Assembly (NCBI GenBank): GCA_016946835.1
Contig: JACVTC010000175.1
Coordinates: forward strand, 62,001-126,000
Direction: 5' to 3'
DNA: 64,000 nt
Source: Neocallimastix lanati (nom. inval.)
Taxonomy: Eukaryota; Neocallimastigomycota; Neocallimastigomycetes; Neocallimastigales; Neocallimastigaceae
Part shown: positions 18,468 through 31,754 of the stretch, piece after piece
Position numbering within the stretch: position 1 is the first letter of the stretch
How the letters are laid out: each line of letters opens with the position of its first letter
Made by a program: the position numbers and the translations under genes
The notes under the pieces: generated by a model
What the model saw: only the letters and a program-made list of their open reading frames with translations
Database searches by the model: none
What the model was told of the DNA's origin: nothing

Positions 18468-20138
18468 TTAAATTAATTTTTATGAATTATATATATATAT
18501 ATATATAATTTTTTTTTATTTCGATATTTATAATAAATTATTCATTAAAAAATTAAAGAAAGGACGCTATTTCTTTGTTTTATTATTTTAGATTTAAATG
18601 ATGATCATGTTACCAAGCATTGTATACATTACATCGAAATAATTTTAACTTTTGAACTTAATTTTAATCTTTATTGCTAAATTTTTTTTTATTTAATTTT
18701 TTATTTTTTTTTTTGGTATACTTATCTTTCATATATATTTTATTTTTATCTTTAATTAATGTGTTTTTTAAAATGTATACATAGAAATTTGTACCTATTC
18801 TTATTTAATTTATTTAGTCATAATAATATATAAAAATTAAATATCCTTAATTTAAATATTTTTTTTAAAAAATTATTAATTAGTAAAATAATAAATACGA
18901 ATAAGAATAATAAAAATAATTGCAACAATTGTATTAGTAGTAATTAATACCAATAATTTAACATAAATTTTTTTTATTAATATATTTTTAAAACTTTTAA
19001 ATATTATAATAAAATGAAAATTTGATTTTTTATAAAAATTAAAAAATAAAAGAAAAAAAAATTTAAATAAAATTATATAAAAAAAATATTAATTATTTTA
19101 TTATTATAATAAATATTATTAAATATATATACATATATATAAATTAAATAATGCACTTTCGTGTTTCATCATGAAAAATTTTTTTATAAACTCTTAATTA
19201 CCTGAGACTGTGGGTACATTTTAAATTATCTTCTACTAATAATAAAAAGTATTAGTATTATTATATTATTATTAGTATTACTATTAATATTGTTTGTATT
19301 TTATATTAATACTTTACTAATATTATTATTCAAATAAAAGAAAAAATATCAAATAATACTTCATTTAAATAATTATAAAATCTATATAACATATAATTCA
19401 TATTAATTTTTATAAAAATAGATTATTGAAAAAAATAATCTATTTTTTTTTTTATTCATATATTTAAGAAAATATGAAAATATACATAAAATATAGAATA
19501 TTATTATTTAAAAATTATCATATAAAATAAAAATAATAACCATTATTATTATTTTTTATTAATAAATCTTTTATATATTTAAAAATAATGATAATTATTA
19601 TTAAGGTTTAAATATATAATTATTTAATAAAATAAAAAAATAAGAAAAAAATATATATATTATAATTATATGATTAAAATTTTATAATAAATAACAATAA
19701 AATAATAAAAACTTTTTAATAAAAATTATTAAAGTATTTTATATAATTAATAGAAAAAAAAAATTTTTTTAAAACAAATATATAATTAGAATGAGACTTT
19801 TTTTTGTATTTCGAATATAAGATAAATTAATAATAATTTCAATTAAAATAATTTTATTTTGGATAAAGTGATAAATATAAAATTTATAAAGTTAAAAGTA
19901 ATAATATTATTTAAATAACTTTTTTCTGGGAAAAATAATTAATTCTTTTTCTCTTCCTTTTTTTTTTAAAAAAAAAAAAAAAAAAATTAAAAACATTATT
20001 TATTAAATATATAACTTTTATTGTATATTTAGTTTAATTTTATAAATATATTTGTATTTATATATATAATTAGATTTGTGTCATAATTTTTTTTATTTTA
20101 AAGTTTACATTAGTATTTTATATATATATTTGTATTTA

Positions 20139-20177
<39 letters not shown>

Positions 20178-20255
20178 AAATTATATATATTTAATTTAAT
20201 ATATATTAATAATTAATAATTATATTTATATATTTAAATAGTAATAAAAAAAAAA
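17656..20255. other. 2.6-kb AT-rich intergenic region
   Basis: Contains poly(A) runs (about 17896-17947), a TTTA array (about 18434-18470), A/T dinucleotide tracts and a T run just upstream of the next gene (about 20141-20172). Two small patches of higher GC with splice-like borders, near 18560-18665 and 19197-19230, might belong to an undetected small gene but cannot be called. Confidence 0.6.
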
Positions 20256-20469
20256 ATGTTTGGAAATACAAAACTTAAAAGAATTTTTTATACTATCGCA
20301 ATTACTACAGTAGCATGGAAATCTATTTACGCTAAAAAAACTATTGAAGAACAGTGTCAAATTGTAAACGATATTCTTGAAATTGAAAAACCAACCGAAT
20401 CATGTTGTAAATATAGTAGAGTAGGTTGCGATAATAAAAAAAATAATATTATTCAATTGTAAGTATTTC

Positions 20470-20509
<40 letters not shown>

Positions 20510-21290
20510 TAACCATGTATATATATGAAAGTTTTTGAATTAATAAATAAAATTAATTTATACTAATAAGTATAATCATGTATATTCTTTTTTTTTTTAA
20601 AAAAAAAAAAAAAAAAGAAAACTAATTTATTATTAAAAAAAAAAAAAAAAAAATTAAATAAATAATATTAATAAATTTTTATATATTTTTATATAAAATA
20701 TAAATAAAACTTTCAATAGAGATCTTAGTGAATTAGACCTTAAAAGGATTACAGGAAAAATTGTTAAATTACCTTTGCTTGCTTTGTAAATATCATTTAA
20801 TAATAATAATAATATTCTTATTATTTTTATTATTATTATTTTAAATATATATAAAATATATAAATTTATATTAATTATGAAAACTAAATGTAATGATTTT
20901 ATTATAATTTATTCTCATCAATTAAACTATCAAAAAAAAAACTAAAAATTAGAGATCTTTCTAAAAATCCAAAATTAAAAAGACTTCCGAAAGGAATTGG
21001 ACATTTAGCTCATTTAGAAGTTTTGTAAAATATAATATTTTTTAACTTTTTCAAAATATAAAAATTATATTATTAATTGATATATATTTTATAAATATTA
21101 TATTAATTGATTAAACTGTTATTTTAAATTAAAATAAATAGAAATTTATCTGATTTACCAAAATTAGTTGAATTACCAGAAAGTATTACTTTACTTAAAG
21201 GATTAAATATTTTGTAATTATTTTACTTTTTTTTTTTTATTCGTATATTATTATTAATAGTATTATTAAAATTTATTAAATATAATAATG

Positions 21291-21362
<72 letters not shown>

Positions 21363-23021
21363 GAATTATAATAATAGTAATAATAATTAATATTTGATAT
21401 ATATATATTTGATATTATCTAAATATATCCTATTTTACAAAAATTAGAATTTTAAATAACGATACTTCATTAAAGACATTACCAGAAAATTTTGGTAATA
21501 TCTCTAATTTAAATCAACTTTATGCTACTTCTACTGGTCTAACAAGACTTCCATCCACTTTCATCAACTTGAAAAAATTAGTTACTGCGTAAGTTTTAAA
21601 TATCTTTTTTTTAAAAAAAAAAAAAAAAAAAAAAGATATTTTATTTTTTTTTTAAAAAATATATAAATATATATATATATAATTATTATTAATATTTTTC
21701 TATTATTTAAAATTTTATCGTTTTCTAATTTATTATTTGTTTTCCTTTATTTTATTTTATATTATTATATTTTTATGAATTATTATTATTTTTATCAATC
21801 CATTAATACTAGTAATTTCTCTTCAAGTAAAAATTTATATGGTGAAGCTCCACAATTTGATACTGATGTTCTCTTAAATTTTTATGATACTAATGTATGT
21901 TACCGTAGAGGTATTTACTATCCAGAAAAATGGATACTTCCACATAATAAGTACTGTGAAACAAGTATGTATATATTATTTTGTACCTTGTTAATTTTAT
22001 CTATTATACGAATAAATAATATAGACATAAATATAGAAAAATATGCAGATATAAATATATATTATTTTTTATATATATTTACATAATAGAAGTAAATTAT
22101 TTTATTAAATTTCATATATTCTTTTTTTTCTTTATATTTAAATAAATATTATATAAATGATTAAATAAAAAAAATATAGTCAATATTTCTCCTATTACTA
22201 TGGGTATGGTTAACGCCAATACAAGTATGGGTTTAGATGAAGATGAAGAAGATGATAAAGACTACAGATGTGGTAAAAATTATGGTATTTGTGCTAATCA
22301 AGGATGTTGTAGTAAATACGGTTATTGTGGTACTTCTGATGATCACTGTAGTGTTGAAAATGAATGTCAAACAGATTATGGAATTTGTTATGATATTGAT
22401 ATAAATGGTAATAAAATTACTGTTGGTGTTGGTCATGATACTGTAAGTAAAACTTCTGAGACTGAAACGAAATCTGAATCCAAACCTGTTACAAATGAAA
22501 ATACAAACGTTAATTCTTCTCAAACCGAAAATACATCTGAAGATTACAGATGTGGTAAGGGTTATGGTAGCTGTGGTAAAGGTTATTGTTGTAGTAAATA
22601 TGGTTGGTGTGGTTTAACAGCAGATTTCTGTGACCCAAAATCATGTCAAAACGAATATGGAACTTGTTGGAGTAAATCACCAACAACCGTTGTCATTAAG
22701 AATGTTCCAGGTCGTTGTGGTCTTCAATATGGTAATTGTCCTGAAGGATACTGTTGTAGTAGATATGGCTGGTGTGGATCCAGTGACACCTACTGTAGCG
22801 CTCGAAATTGTCAAGTTGGTTATGGTAAATGTAATAATTCAAATAACGAAGTTTTAGTAGATGATACTGTTATTCGTGATGATGGTCGTTGTGGTAAAGG
22901 AATTGGTAGATGTCCAACCGGTACATGTTGTAGTAAATATGGTTGGTGTGGTAACAGTATTGCTTACTGTGGTACTAAAGAAGGATGTCAAGAAGGTTAT
23001 GGTGAATGTATTAGCAATTAG
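20256..23021 (+). CDS. Secreted LRR protein with four CBM18 chitin-binding modules
   Basis: Seven exons join in frame: 20256-20458, 20720-20785, 20953-21024, 21142-21213, 21448-21588, 21813-21964, 22180-23021 (515 residues). A signal peptide with hydrophobic core FYTIAITTVAW ends near IYA-K. A Cys-containing cap (ESCCKYSRVGCDN) like those before plant extracellular LRRs is followed by about five leucine-rich repeats (residues about 68-200; LDLSKNPKLKRLPKGIG and similar). After an acidic linker come four CBM18/hevein-like modules at about 264, 358, 413 and 471, each with the RCG...CCSKYGWCG...C pattern of eight Cys and the aromatic residues that bind chitin. It probably acts at the cell wall or outside the cell; no enzyme domain is present. 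The introns around the LRRs interrupt the same Leu codon (TT|A) in phase 2, so repeats are exon modules. Its exact ligand is unknown. Confidence 0.88.
21285..21361 (+). repeat. AAT array in intron 4
   Basis: A long run of AAT trinucleotides (more than 20 units) lies within the fourth intron of the LRR-CBM18 gene. It is non-coding and likely length-polymorphic. Confidence 0.85.
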
Positions 23022-23062
23022 TTTATTTAAAGATAAAAATAATAAAAAATAAAATAAAATAA

Positions 23063-23175
23063 AAATCAATGAAAACTCCAGTTAAGAGCAATTAGAATTT
23101 CATTACTATTAAAAAAAATAAGTCAACGAAAACCCCAATTAAAGAGCCATTAAAATTTTATTACTATTAAAAAAA
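23063..23175 (+). repeat. Imperfect 57-58-nt tandem duplication past the LRR-CBM18 gene
   Basis: Two units begin TCAATGAAAACTCCAGTTAA and TCAACGAAAACCCCAATTAA, and both end in CATTACTATT/TATTACTATT plus an A run. They are about 85 percent alike by eye. They lie just after the stop codon, so they are probably in the 3' UTR. Confidence 0.75.
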
Positions 23176-25422
23176 AAAAAAAAAAAAAGATGTGAATTTC
23201 CTAATTTATTTTTATATATATTATATTAATAGATTATAAAGATATATATTTTACTAAAAAAAATTTTATTGTATTTATAAAATAATATATTTTATAATTA
23301 TTCTTCTGATAATATATATTATACTAATTAAATATAATTTATAGAATTAAGAATATAAAGTAAATTTAAAAAAAAAAAAAAAGAAAAAAAAAAAAAAAAA
23401 AAAATTTAATTTTCATTTATATAAATACTTTTATTTATAATCTTTTATTTTTGTTATTCTATCTATAAATCTAACTTTGTAGCTTAATATATATTACTTA
23501 AATAAAAAATTATAAATTCAATAAATACTTAAATTTATAATTAAAAAAGAAATAATATATATAAAATTCATTATTTAAATAAAAATTATTACGAATACTT
23601 TATTTAAGAATTACTATATTACATATACGTACATTTTATTATTGATATATAACTATTAGATTTAAATATAAATTATTAATACTATGGTTTTTTAAATTTT
23701 AAATATGATTGCCTCATGCTCATATATTAAGTTTTTTTTTTTTTTTATTATTATTTAATTTTTCAAATATTAATAAACATAAAACGTTTATTTTTATTTT
23801 ATTTTATTATTTTTTTTTTTTTTTTAATTTATTACTACCATCATCATTTTTTTAATTAATTTAATTATATTTTATTATATAATAAAATTATTATTGAGTA
23901 TTAAATATCCATTTTAAATACTGTAACAATTTTTTTGTTTTTGTTTTTTTTTTATACTATATCAATCAATAAAAGAAAATATATTTTGAATTAATTATTT
24001 TTTTATAAAATATCATTTATATGAAGGTAAGGAAAAAATAAATAAAATAATTAAAAAAAAAAAATTAAAATTTTCAATTAATTAAAAACTGTACAAATAT
24101 AGTAATGAAATAAATTAAATGATTAAGTTTAAAAAAACAAAAAATAAAAAAAAAATAAAATTAAAATTAAAAAAATTAAAAAAATAAAAATTTAATTAAA
24201 AAAGTTTAATTATATTAAATTGAAAACTAAATTATATTGGTTAAAAATAAAATATATATATATATAATTTTAAGATAATCTCTAATTTTTTTTTTTTGGT
24301 TATTGGTTATTTTATTTTTTTTTTTCCACGTACTTCATATTTTTTTTTTATTTGTTTATAATAGTGGTGATAACAATATTGAAATAACTAATAATATCAT
24401 TGATTAATATTCTTTTTATTTTTGATAATTATGACAATATATATATGCATATAATTTTAAGATGAATATGAAAAAAAAAAATATATATATATATAATTAA
24501 ATAATAACAATTACAAAAAAAAATGAATAAAAAATAAAAAAAATAAAATAGTAAAACAAAACAAAACAAAATAAAATAAGGTAAAAAAGTAGTTTTCCAT
24601 GAAAATTTAATAAAAGTTTAAATATATAAAACTGATGATTTCAAGAAATTGAATATTCAAAACTTCAATTATTTTTACCTTTTTTTTAACAAAAATAAAA
24701 ATAAAAAAAAAATAAAAAAGTTTAAAAAAAATATAAAAATATAAAAATATAAATATAAAGTAACCAAAATACAAAAGGCATAAAGAATAAGAAAAAAAAA
24801 TTATAGATATTCAATAAACAAAGGAAAATATTATATTATTTCAACATTAAAAAATATATGATAAAACTATTAATAATAATATAAATTCAAATAAAATATA
24901 AGTACTTGAAATAATAAGAAAAAAATTAAAAACTTTTTCTTTTTTGTTAAAAATAAATTAATAAAATGCATATAAAAAGTATAAAAAATTAACAAAATAA
25001 TAAAGACTAATATATATAACATTAAAAAAAAGCTTAATAATTGGATTTTATATTTATAATAAAATAAGAAAAGAATTAGTTAATTATACTTTTATATGCA
25101 TAATATTCATATTATTTATAAACAATTTAGGAAAAAAAAATTAAAAGTATAAATACAGCTAATATATAATAGATTATATAATATTATTTTTTTTCTTTTT
25201 TTTCTTTTTTTTTTTATATTATTTTGTTTTGTTTTTTATTGTTGTTGTTATTTTAAATGACGAAAAATAATAAATCAAAACAATATATATAACATATTTA
25301 ATTTTTAAGACAAAATAAAATAAAAAAAAAAAAAATAATACATATATATATATTTAGATATAATTATTATTTGATATAATTATTATTTATAAAAATTATT
25401 AAAATAATAATACAAAATCAAA
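23176..25422. other. AT-rich intergenic region
   Basis: No gene is supported. A runs at about 23367-23403, T-rich blocks at about 23730-23830 and 24285-24350, then A-rich leader sequence before the start codon at 25423. All frames are short and low-complexity. Confidence 0.65.
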
Positions 25423-25577
25423 ATGACAAAATATTCTCTTGGAGTTTTAAATGTTAATAGTAAGAGTTTTAAATAATATTAAATAAATTTTGTTTTAGCT
25501 ATTTTGTTATTTTATTTTTTTATTCTTTCTTTTTTTTACTATAATATAATTCATTTATTGAAAGACAGTGATTTATA

Positions 25578-25608
<31 letters not shown>

Positions 25609-26509
25609 AGAATAAAATAAAATAATAATATTATTATTATTATTTAAAATTTAAATAAATATACATTAATTATTTATGCTAAAATATTAAATATATTTAT
25701 ATATATTTCTTGTAAAATTATCAAAAAATGTTTATATTCATTTATAAAAAAAAAAAAGTTTTAAAAGCAAAAAACCTTCAGAAAACCGAAAATGGGACAA
25801 AAAGTATTTTATAATTATTTTTTGTTAAAATTTTTTTCAATAATGAAGTATATGTATATATTAAATTAATAATAAAATATAATATTTTTATTAAAAAATT
25901 CATAAAAAAAATTTTTTTTTTTTTTTTTTTTTTTAATAATAATTTTAATATAAACTTTCTTTATAATTTTTTTAAAATTTTCAGAAATCCTAACAATTAA
26001 ACACCCAATAATAAAAATTAATTACATATCCGGAGTAGAATTCTCGTTACCTGCGAATAATCAAGGGGAATTCTTTGGTATGATTTTCTTAAAATAAAAA
26101 ATAAAAATATTTTATTATATATATCTTCATATATATAAATGTTTAAATATATATATTCATAATCATAATCAAATAATTATTACTAATCTTTTTTGTTGCT
26201 GTTGTTGTTATTGTCGATTTAAATACATACATAAAAAATTTTAACAAAAAAAAAAAAACATTGCAAAAAAAGAATGGAATTATAAATTAATATTTGAAAT
26301 TATTAAGGATAGAACTTCATTTTTTATGCAATGTTATAATAATAATTCAGATGATTGTTCTAATCTCATAGGTGAAACCAGAATTCCTCTTATTTTTGCT
26401 ATTGAAAATGGTAATTTGAAAAAAAAAATAAACCTTCCATATATTTTAATAATAATTAATTAGATATAAAAGAAGTAATTTATTTATAATCAATACTTTT
26501 CAACATTCT

Positions 26510-26552
<43 letters not shown>

Positions 26553-26825
26553 AAATTCAAGCAGTGGTATCCTATTTATTTAAGAGAAAAAAGAAGTATA
26601 AAAAAAATTTTTTTTATCTTAGCTAAATGTTGAAATATATTTAATTAATAAATTATTTTTTATATTATTTCTTTATTTTCATTTTTTTTATTTTTTAAAA
26701 AAAATTAAAAATTTTATTAATGTATTAATACTTTTATATTTGAATTCATTAAATTATTAAATGCATTTTCAAATAATCATATATTATTTAAGATAAATTT
26801 GCTTGTAAAGGGTAATAAGCTAATA

Positions 26826-26865
<40 letters not shown>

Positions 26866-27857
26866 TAAATTCTTGTATTTAATATAAAATATATATATAT
26901 TATTATTGATAATAATTAATATAAATACATATATTAAAATAAAATAAAAGAGAAATATTAATTGATTTACAATTTTATTCCAATGAAAAGCTAATGGTAT
27001 TAAAAAAAATTATAATAATAATATAATCATTATAAAGCAATGTTATTATTTATAATGCTTATTTAAAATTTATATATATATATTTTTTATATTATACATA
27101 AAACTAATATATAATATATATTATAAAAAATAATTTTTTTTTTTTTATAATTACATAATCTAGAGGAATAATTTGAATTTTTCTACACTAATTAAAGATA
27201 AATTAAAGTATATATTTAATTAGAGATTTATTATAAATGTCATATAAAATATATTTTACATATATATATATATTATTTTAAATTTCATACTTAATATATT
27301 AAATTTTATAAAATACTAATTAAACATAAATCATAAAAAAAAATAAAAATAAAAATTAATAAAATAGTTATAAACCTCCAAAAGATAATCAAAAAGACAA
27401 TTCTTCGATCATTAAATCATCTAAATCATGTAGTTCTAATTCAAGTTATAAGAGTTTAATATCAGATAAGTCTGAACTCCATATTCAATCTCCAACTATT
27501 TTGCCTAGACCACCTAGAAATTCAAGTTATGCTTCCAATTCTATATCTAAATATTCTAATCATGATTTAAAGAATAATCCAATAGGTAATATTAAAAATG
27601 AAACGGTTTATAATAATAATTTTTTAAATGATAAATACAATGATAGTAACATTTATCCTAAGTATAAAAAAGGTACTTTATATATAATTTGCATATATAT
27701 ATATATACATATTAAAATTAAGATCTAATCATCACATATATAATATTTTATATTAAATATTTAAATTTAAAATATTAATAATGTTAAAAAAATTTACTTA
27801 CATAAAAATATTTTATTTAATTAATTTCTTTTATTTTATTTTTATTTTTATATATTT

Positions 27858-27894
<37 letters not shown>

Positions 27895-27971
27895 TTGTAA
27901 AATTTATTTCATCACAAAATAATTATTTTAAACTAATTGACATATTTACAAATATATATTCAACAAAAAAA

Positions 27972-28005
<34 letters not shown>

Positions 28006-29465
28006 CATTTCATTATTAGTTGTTGATTCACAATATAGGTTATCATTAAATCAATTAAATGAAATATCAAAATCATATATACCAAATGTATATACTGATT
28101 TTGAAGGGAAAAAAATAAATCGGTTTAATTCATTACCTTCTTTAAAAAATTTTGAAAATAATTTCATTTTCGAAATGATTAATGGAATTAATAATGACTA
28201 TAATAATACTGACAAAAATAATGATATTAATAATAACAGTTATGATAATAATAATCTATCATTAAGTCAGTTACCTGTAAAAAGTGAAACCAATGAAAAA
28301 GTACTAATATCACTGCCAAAATCATCAATATTATCACCTTCTTTTATTCATAAATCTTCACCACAAATAAAAAAAGTTGTTATTCCTACAGAATCAGATA
28401 TATTATTAAATAAAAGATTATCTATTACTACGACTACTACCAATACCACTGTTGCAACTACTTCAGATAGTTCAACTCTTTGTTTTACAAGTATTTCCTC
28501 CAATATTAATAATAATCTGAATGAATCACTTCCCAATTCTCTTCAAAATACTTCAATAAATGATAAATATATTCAATATAGAACCTATAGCAATGATTTC
28601 AGTAACTTAAAAAGAAATTGGTCTTCTTCATCCATCTTACCTTCATTTTCCTATTCTCCAATTCCTAAATATAGTATTTCCAATACAATATATGATAAAT
28701 CTTTAAATGATATTATTATTATGAATCATTCAAAATCTTGTGAATTGAAATTCTATAAGAATGAGGATGATATTCAAATGGAAACTAAATCATTTCACAG
28801 TATGAGAAATGTACCTTCTAATAATTTTAAACCTTATAGTGCCAGTACCTTTCCAATTGTAAAAAATCATTTGAATGATATAAATAGAATTTATTTATCA
28901 ATTAATGATGATAATTTCAATGAAGAAGAAAATAATTATGAATCGCAAGTACACTCTCAACAAAATAAAAAATATGAAGAAATAAACAAATTAAAACACA
29001 AAAAAAGTTCAAATTCTATTACTTTTAAGCAAGAAAAAAATTTTACTTTAGATGAACTAACCCCAGAAGAGCAAGAATTTATAACAAAATTAAATAAAAA
29101 ATATAATAAAAAATTTATTTTAATTGATGAAAAAGATACATTGCTACTAAGCAAGGAGAATATTTTTAATAATAAATTAAATTTTATGACTGAAATTATA
29201 CTTGATGAAAGCAGAAAAACAGAAAAAAAAGATGATGACCATATCAATACATCATCACACCATTCCAAAAAAACATCTAAAAAAATATTTAAAAATCTTC
29301 TTTCATTAAAATGTAAAAAAAAGAATAAAAATGATAAATCAAACAAAACATTATCACCCAAAAGTAATAAAAAGACATTAAATAAGATAAAAAAATTCAT
29401 ATATTTCAAAAATTCTAAAACAGAAAATGTTGAACTTTCAGAAAATAAAAAGAATACTAATGGAA

Positions 29466-29530
<65 letters not shown>

Positions 29531-30216
29531 GACAATGATAAATTGAAAAAGTCAAATTTCGTTAGTGATAAATTTTTTCAAAAATTACATAAAAGTATAG
29601 AAAATAAAGATGCAATATTCAATACCAATAATGAAAGATATAAATCTTCCATTGAACCCTTAAATTTTATTAAAAGTAATAGTACTGGAAATTATATTGA
29701 TATTAATACGGATGTCAAGAGCGCGGAAAATACACTTCCAGAGGTAGAGTTCAATAATGAAAATACAATTAAAAATAATCCTACAAGATCCAGTACTGAA
29801 TTTTCATATGAAACTTTAACTTCAATAAAGGATTTCAACAATTCCTATGATTATTCCATTAAAAATACCAATGTCTTAAATGACCATTATCAAAAGAAAA
29901 TAGATAATAAATCATTATCTAATAGCATTAAACCCATTTCAGATGTAATTTTTTTTCTTTTCTTTTTTTGAAAATATAAATTATTTTGTTTTAATAAAAT
30001 CAAAATTAGGCAAAAAATTACATAATATAAATTTATAAATTATTTATGAAATTTTAATTTATTATTAATATTTTAAAACATTATTTTACAATAATAGATA
30101 AAAAATAATACCAATAGAAATAAAAATTTAACCAAAAATCATCATGAAACAATTGATGATTCAAAAAGCGATATTTACATAGGTATAATTTCTAAATATC
30201 ATTAATATATTGTAAC

Positions 30217-30258
<42 letters not shown>

Positions 30259-30652
30259 AATAATTATTATAATTATTATTATTATTATTTATTATTAATT
30301 TCAAACTAATCCACAAAATGTAATTTTTTTCTATTATACATAAAAATTAACAGAAAATAATTATAATATTGAAAAAAATTTTGAAAGCAACAACAAACTT
30401 TCAGTTTATAAAGGAAAGATAGACAAATTAGACTATTATTTAGATTCAGATAATACGATAATTCCGAATTTCACCGTTAATAATAGACTATTAGAATTAA
30501 GAAATAAACTTAATTCCTATAAAAATTATACCAATCTAAAAAGTCATTCTTCATTGGATAAATCTCAGTTATCAGACCTTCATTCATTATTTGACCCTTC
30601 CTGTTATCCTATAATTTATTCTAATGAAAACAATTATAGTCAGGATAAATAA
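25423..30652 (+). CDS. C2-domain protein with long disordered tail (Fic1/Inn1-like layout)
   Basis: Eleven exons join in frame: 25423-25459, 25759-25803, 25985-26077, 26273-26410, 26551-26595, 26953-26996, 27164-27207, 27368-27672, 28020-29944, 30098-30182, 30354-30652 (1,019 residues). The first seven short exons build one C2 domain (about residues 1-145): GVLNVNILKAKNLQKTENG, EWNYKLIFEI, FFMQCYNNNSDD, LIGETRIPL, WYPIYL. The acidic residues expected in Ca-binding loop 1 are not seen, so membrane binding may be calcium-independent. The rest is Ser/Asn/Lys-rich and disordered, with a PRPPR motif near residue 195 that could bind an SH3 domain, a Lys-rich block, and a poly-Asn run. An N-terminal C2 plus a PxxP-bearing tail recalls fungal cytokinesis factors Fic1/Inn1, but this is architectural similarity only. 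Other C2 scaffolds remain possible. Confidence 0.8.
29464..29529 (+). repeat. AAT array coding poly-asparagine
   Basis: About 20 AAT codons in the tail of the C2 protein give a poly-Asn run. It lies between a Lys-rich block and another Lys/Ser-rich stretch; the length is likely variable between strains. Confidence 0.9.
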
Positions 30653-31723
30653 ATATTGAAATTTCAATAATTGACTCAATATATACTTCCCTTTAATTAT
30701 TAAAAGTAATATCAGGAATTAAGAAAGTGATTAATAATTAATAATTATATCATGTTCTTTCTATAATGAAAGTGCAGCATTTCAGCATAATTAATTACAC
30801 ATGCAAAATGGTTTCTCAAGAACTAATTATACAATTATTTATATCATCTTCTATTAATATATATTTATATTTATATAAATATAGAAATTCTATTAAATAA
30901 AAAAAAATAAAAAATAAATTAAAAAAAAAAAAAAAGAAAATATTATAAACAATCACTGATTATTTATAATAAAATTTTGGCAAATAAATTTGTAATACTT
31001 TATAACGTTTAGAACATTTTTTTTTTTTTTTTTTATTATTATGATTATTTATTTACTTATTTATTATAATTTTATTATTATTATCTTTATTAAATTTTTA
31101 ATATTATAACTAAAATTAAAAATCTATTATAATAATAAATACAATAAAATAATAAAGTTAAATTTAAATAAAAATAAAAATAATTTTAGTATTTAATTAT
31201 TATTGCTGTCGTTGTTATTAATATTTGTTGCATATTTATTAAATAAAATAACAGAATTTATTTTTTTTTTTTTTTGTTTGTTTGTTTTTAATTAAAAGTT
31301 ATTATTTAACTCTATTAGTAAATGAAATGTTATTAAATAAACAAAAAAATGATTTATTAATAAAAGTAATTAAATAATTTACTCTTAATTATGATATAAA
31401 TAGTTTATTTTAATATAAAATACTTTGAAGTATATTTTATTAAAATATCTCAAAATAAAGAAAAGAAATATAACCCAACCATATTATATATTTAAATACT
31501 AATATATATTAATAATACTTATAATTATTTTAATATTCTGAAGTTAAATATTAATAACTAGTACTCTCAGTTAACTTATAAAGAAATATAAAAAAGTTAT
31601 TTACTTAAAGTAGCTAATTATTTCTAGTACTCTCAGTAAACTGATAGGGAAAAATATAAATCCATATACTGAAAGTATCTATATCAAATGAGTAAAAAGT
31701 AATTTGTATTATATCAAAATTTT

Positions 31724-31754
<31 letters not shown>

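Noticed and set aside
28957-29535. 192-codon Leu-rich minus-strand frame
   Set aside because: Antisense shadow of the C2 protein tail; the poly-Leu is the complement of the AAT (Asn) run.
30766-30900. 44-codon plus-strand frame starting MKVQHFSIINYTCK
   Set aside because: The first half looks coding-like, but the rest is AT repeat; it lies in the 3' flank of the C2 gene with no splice support.
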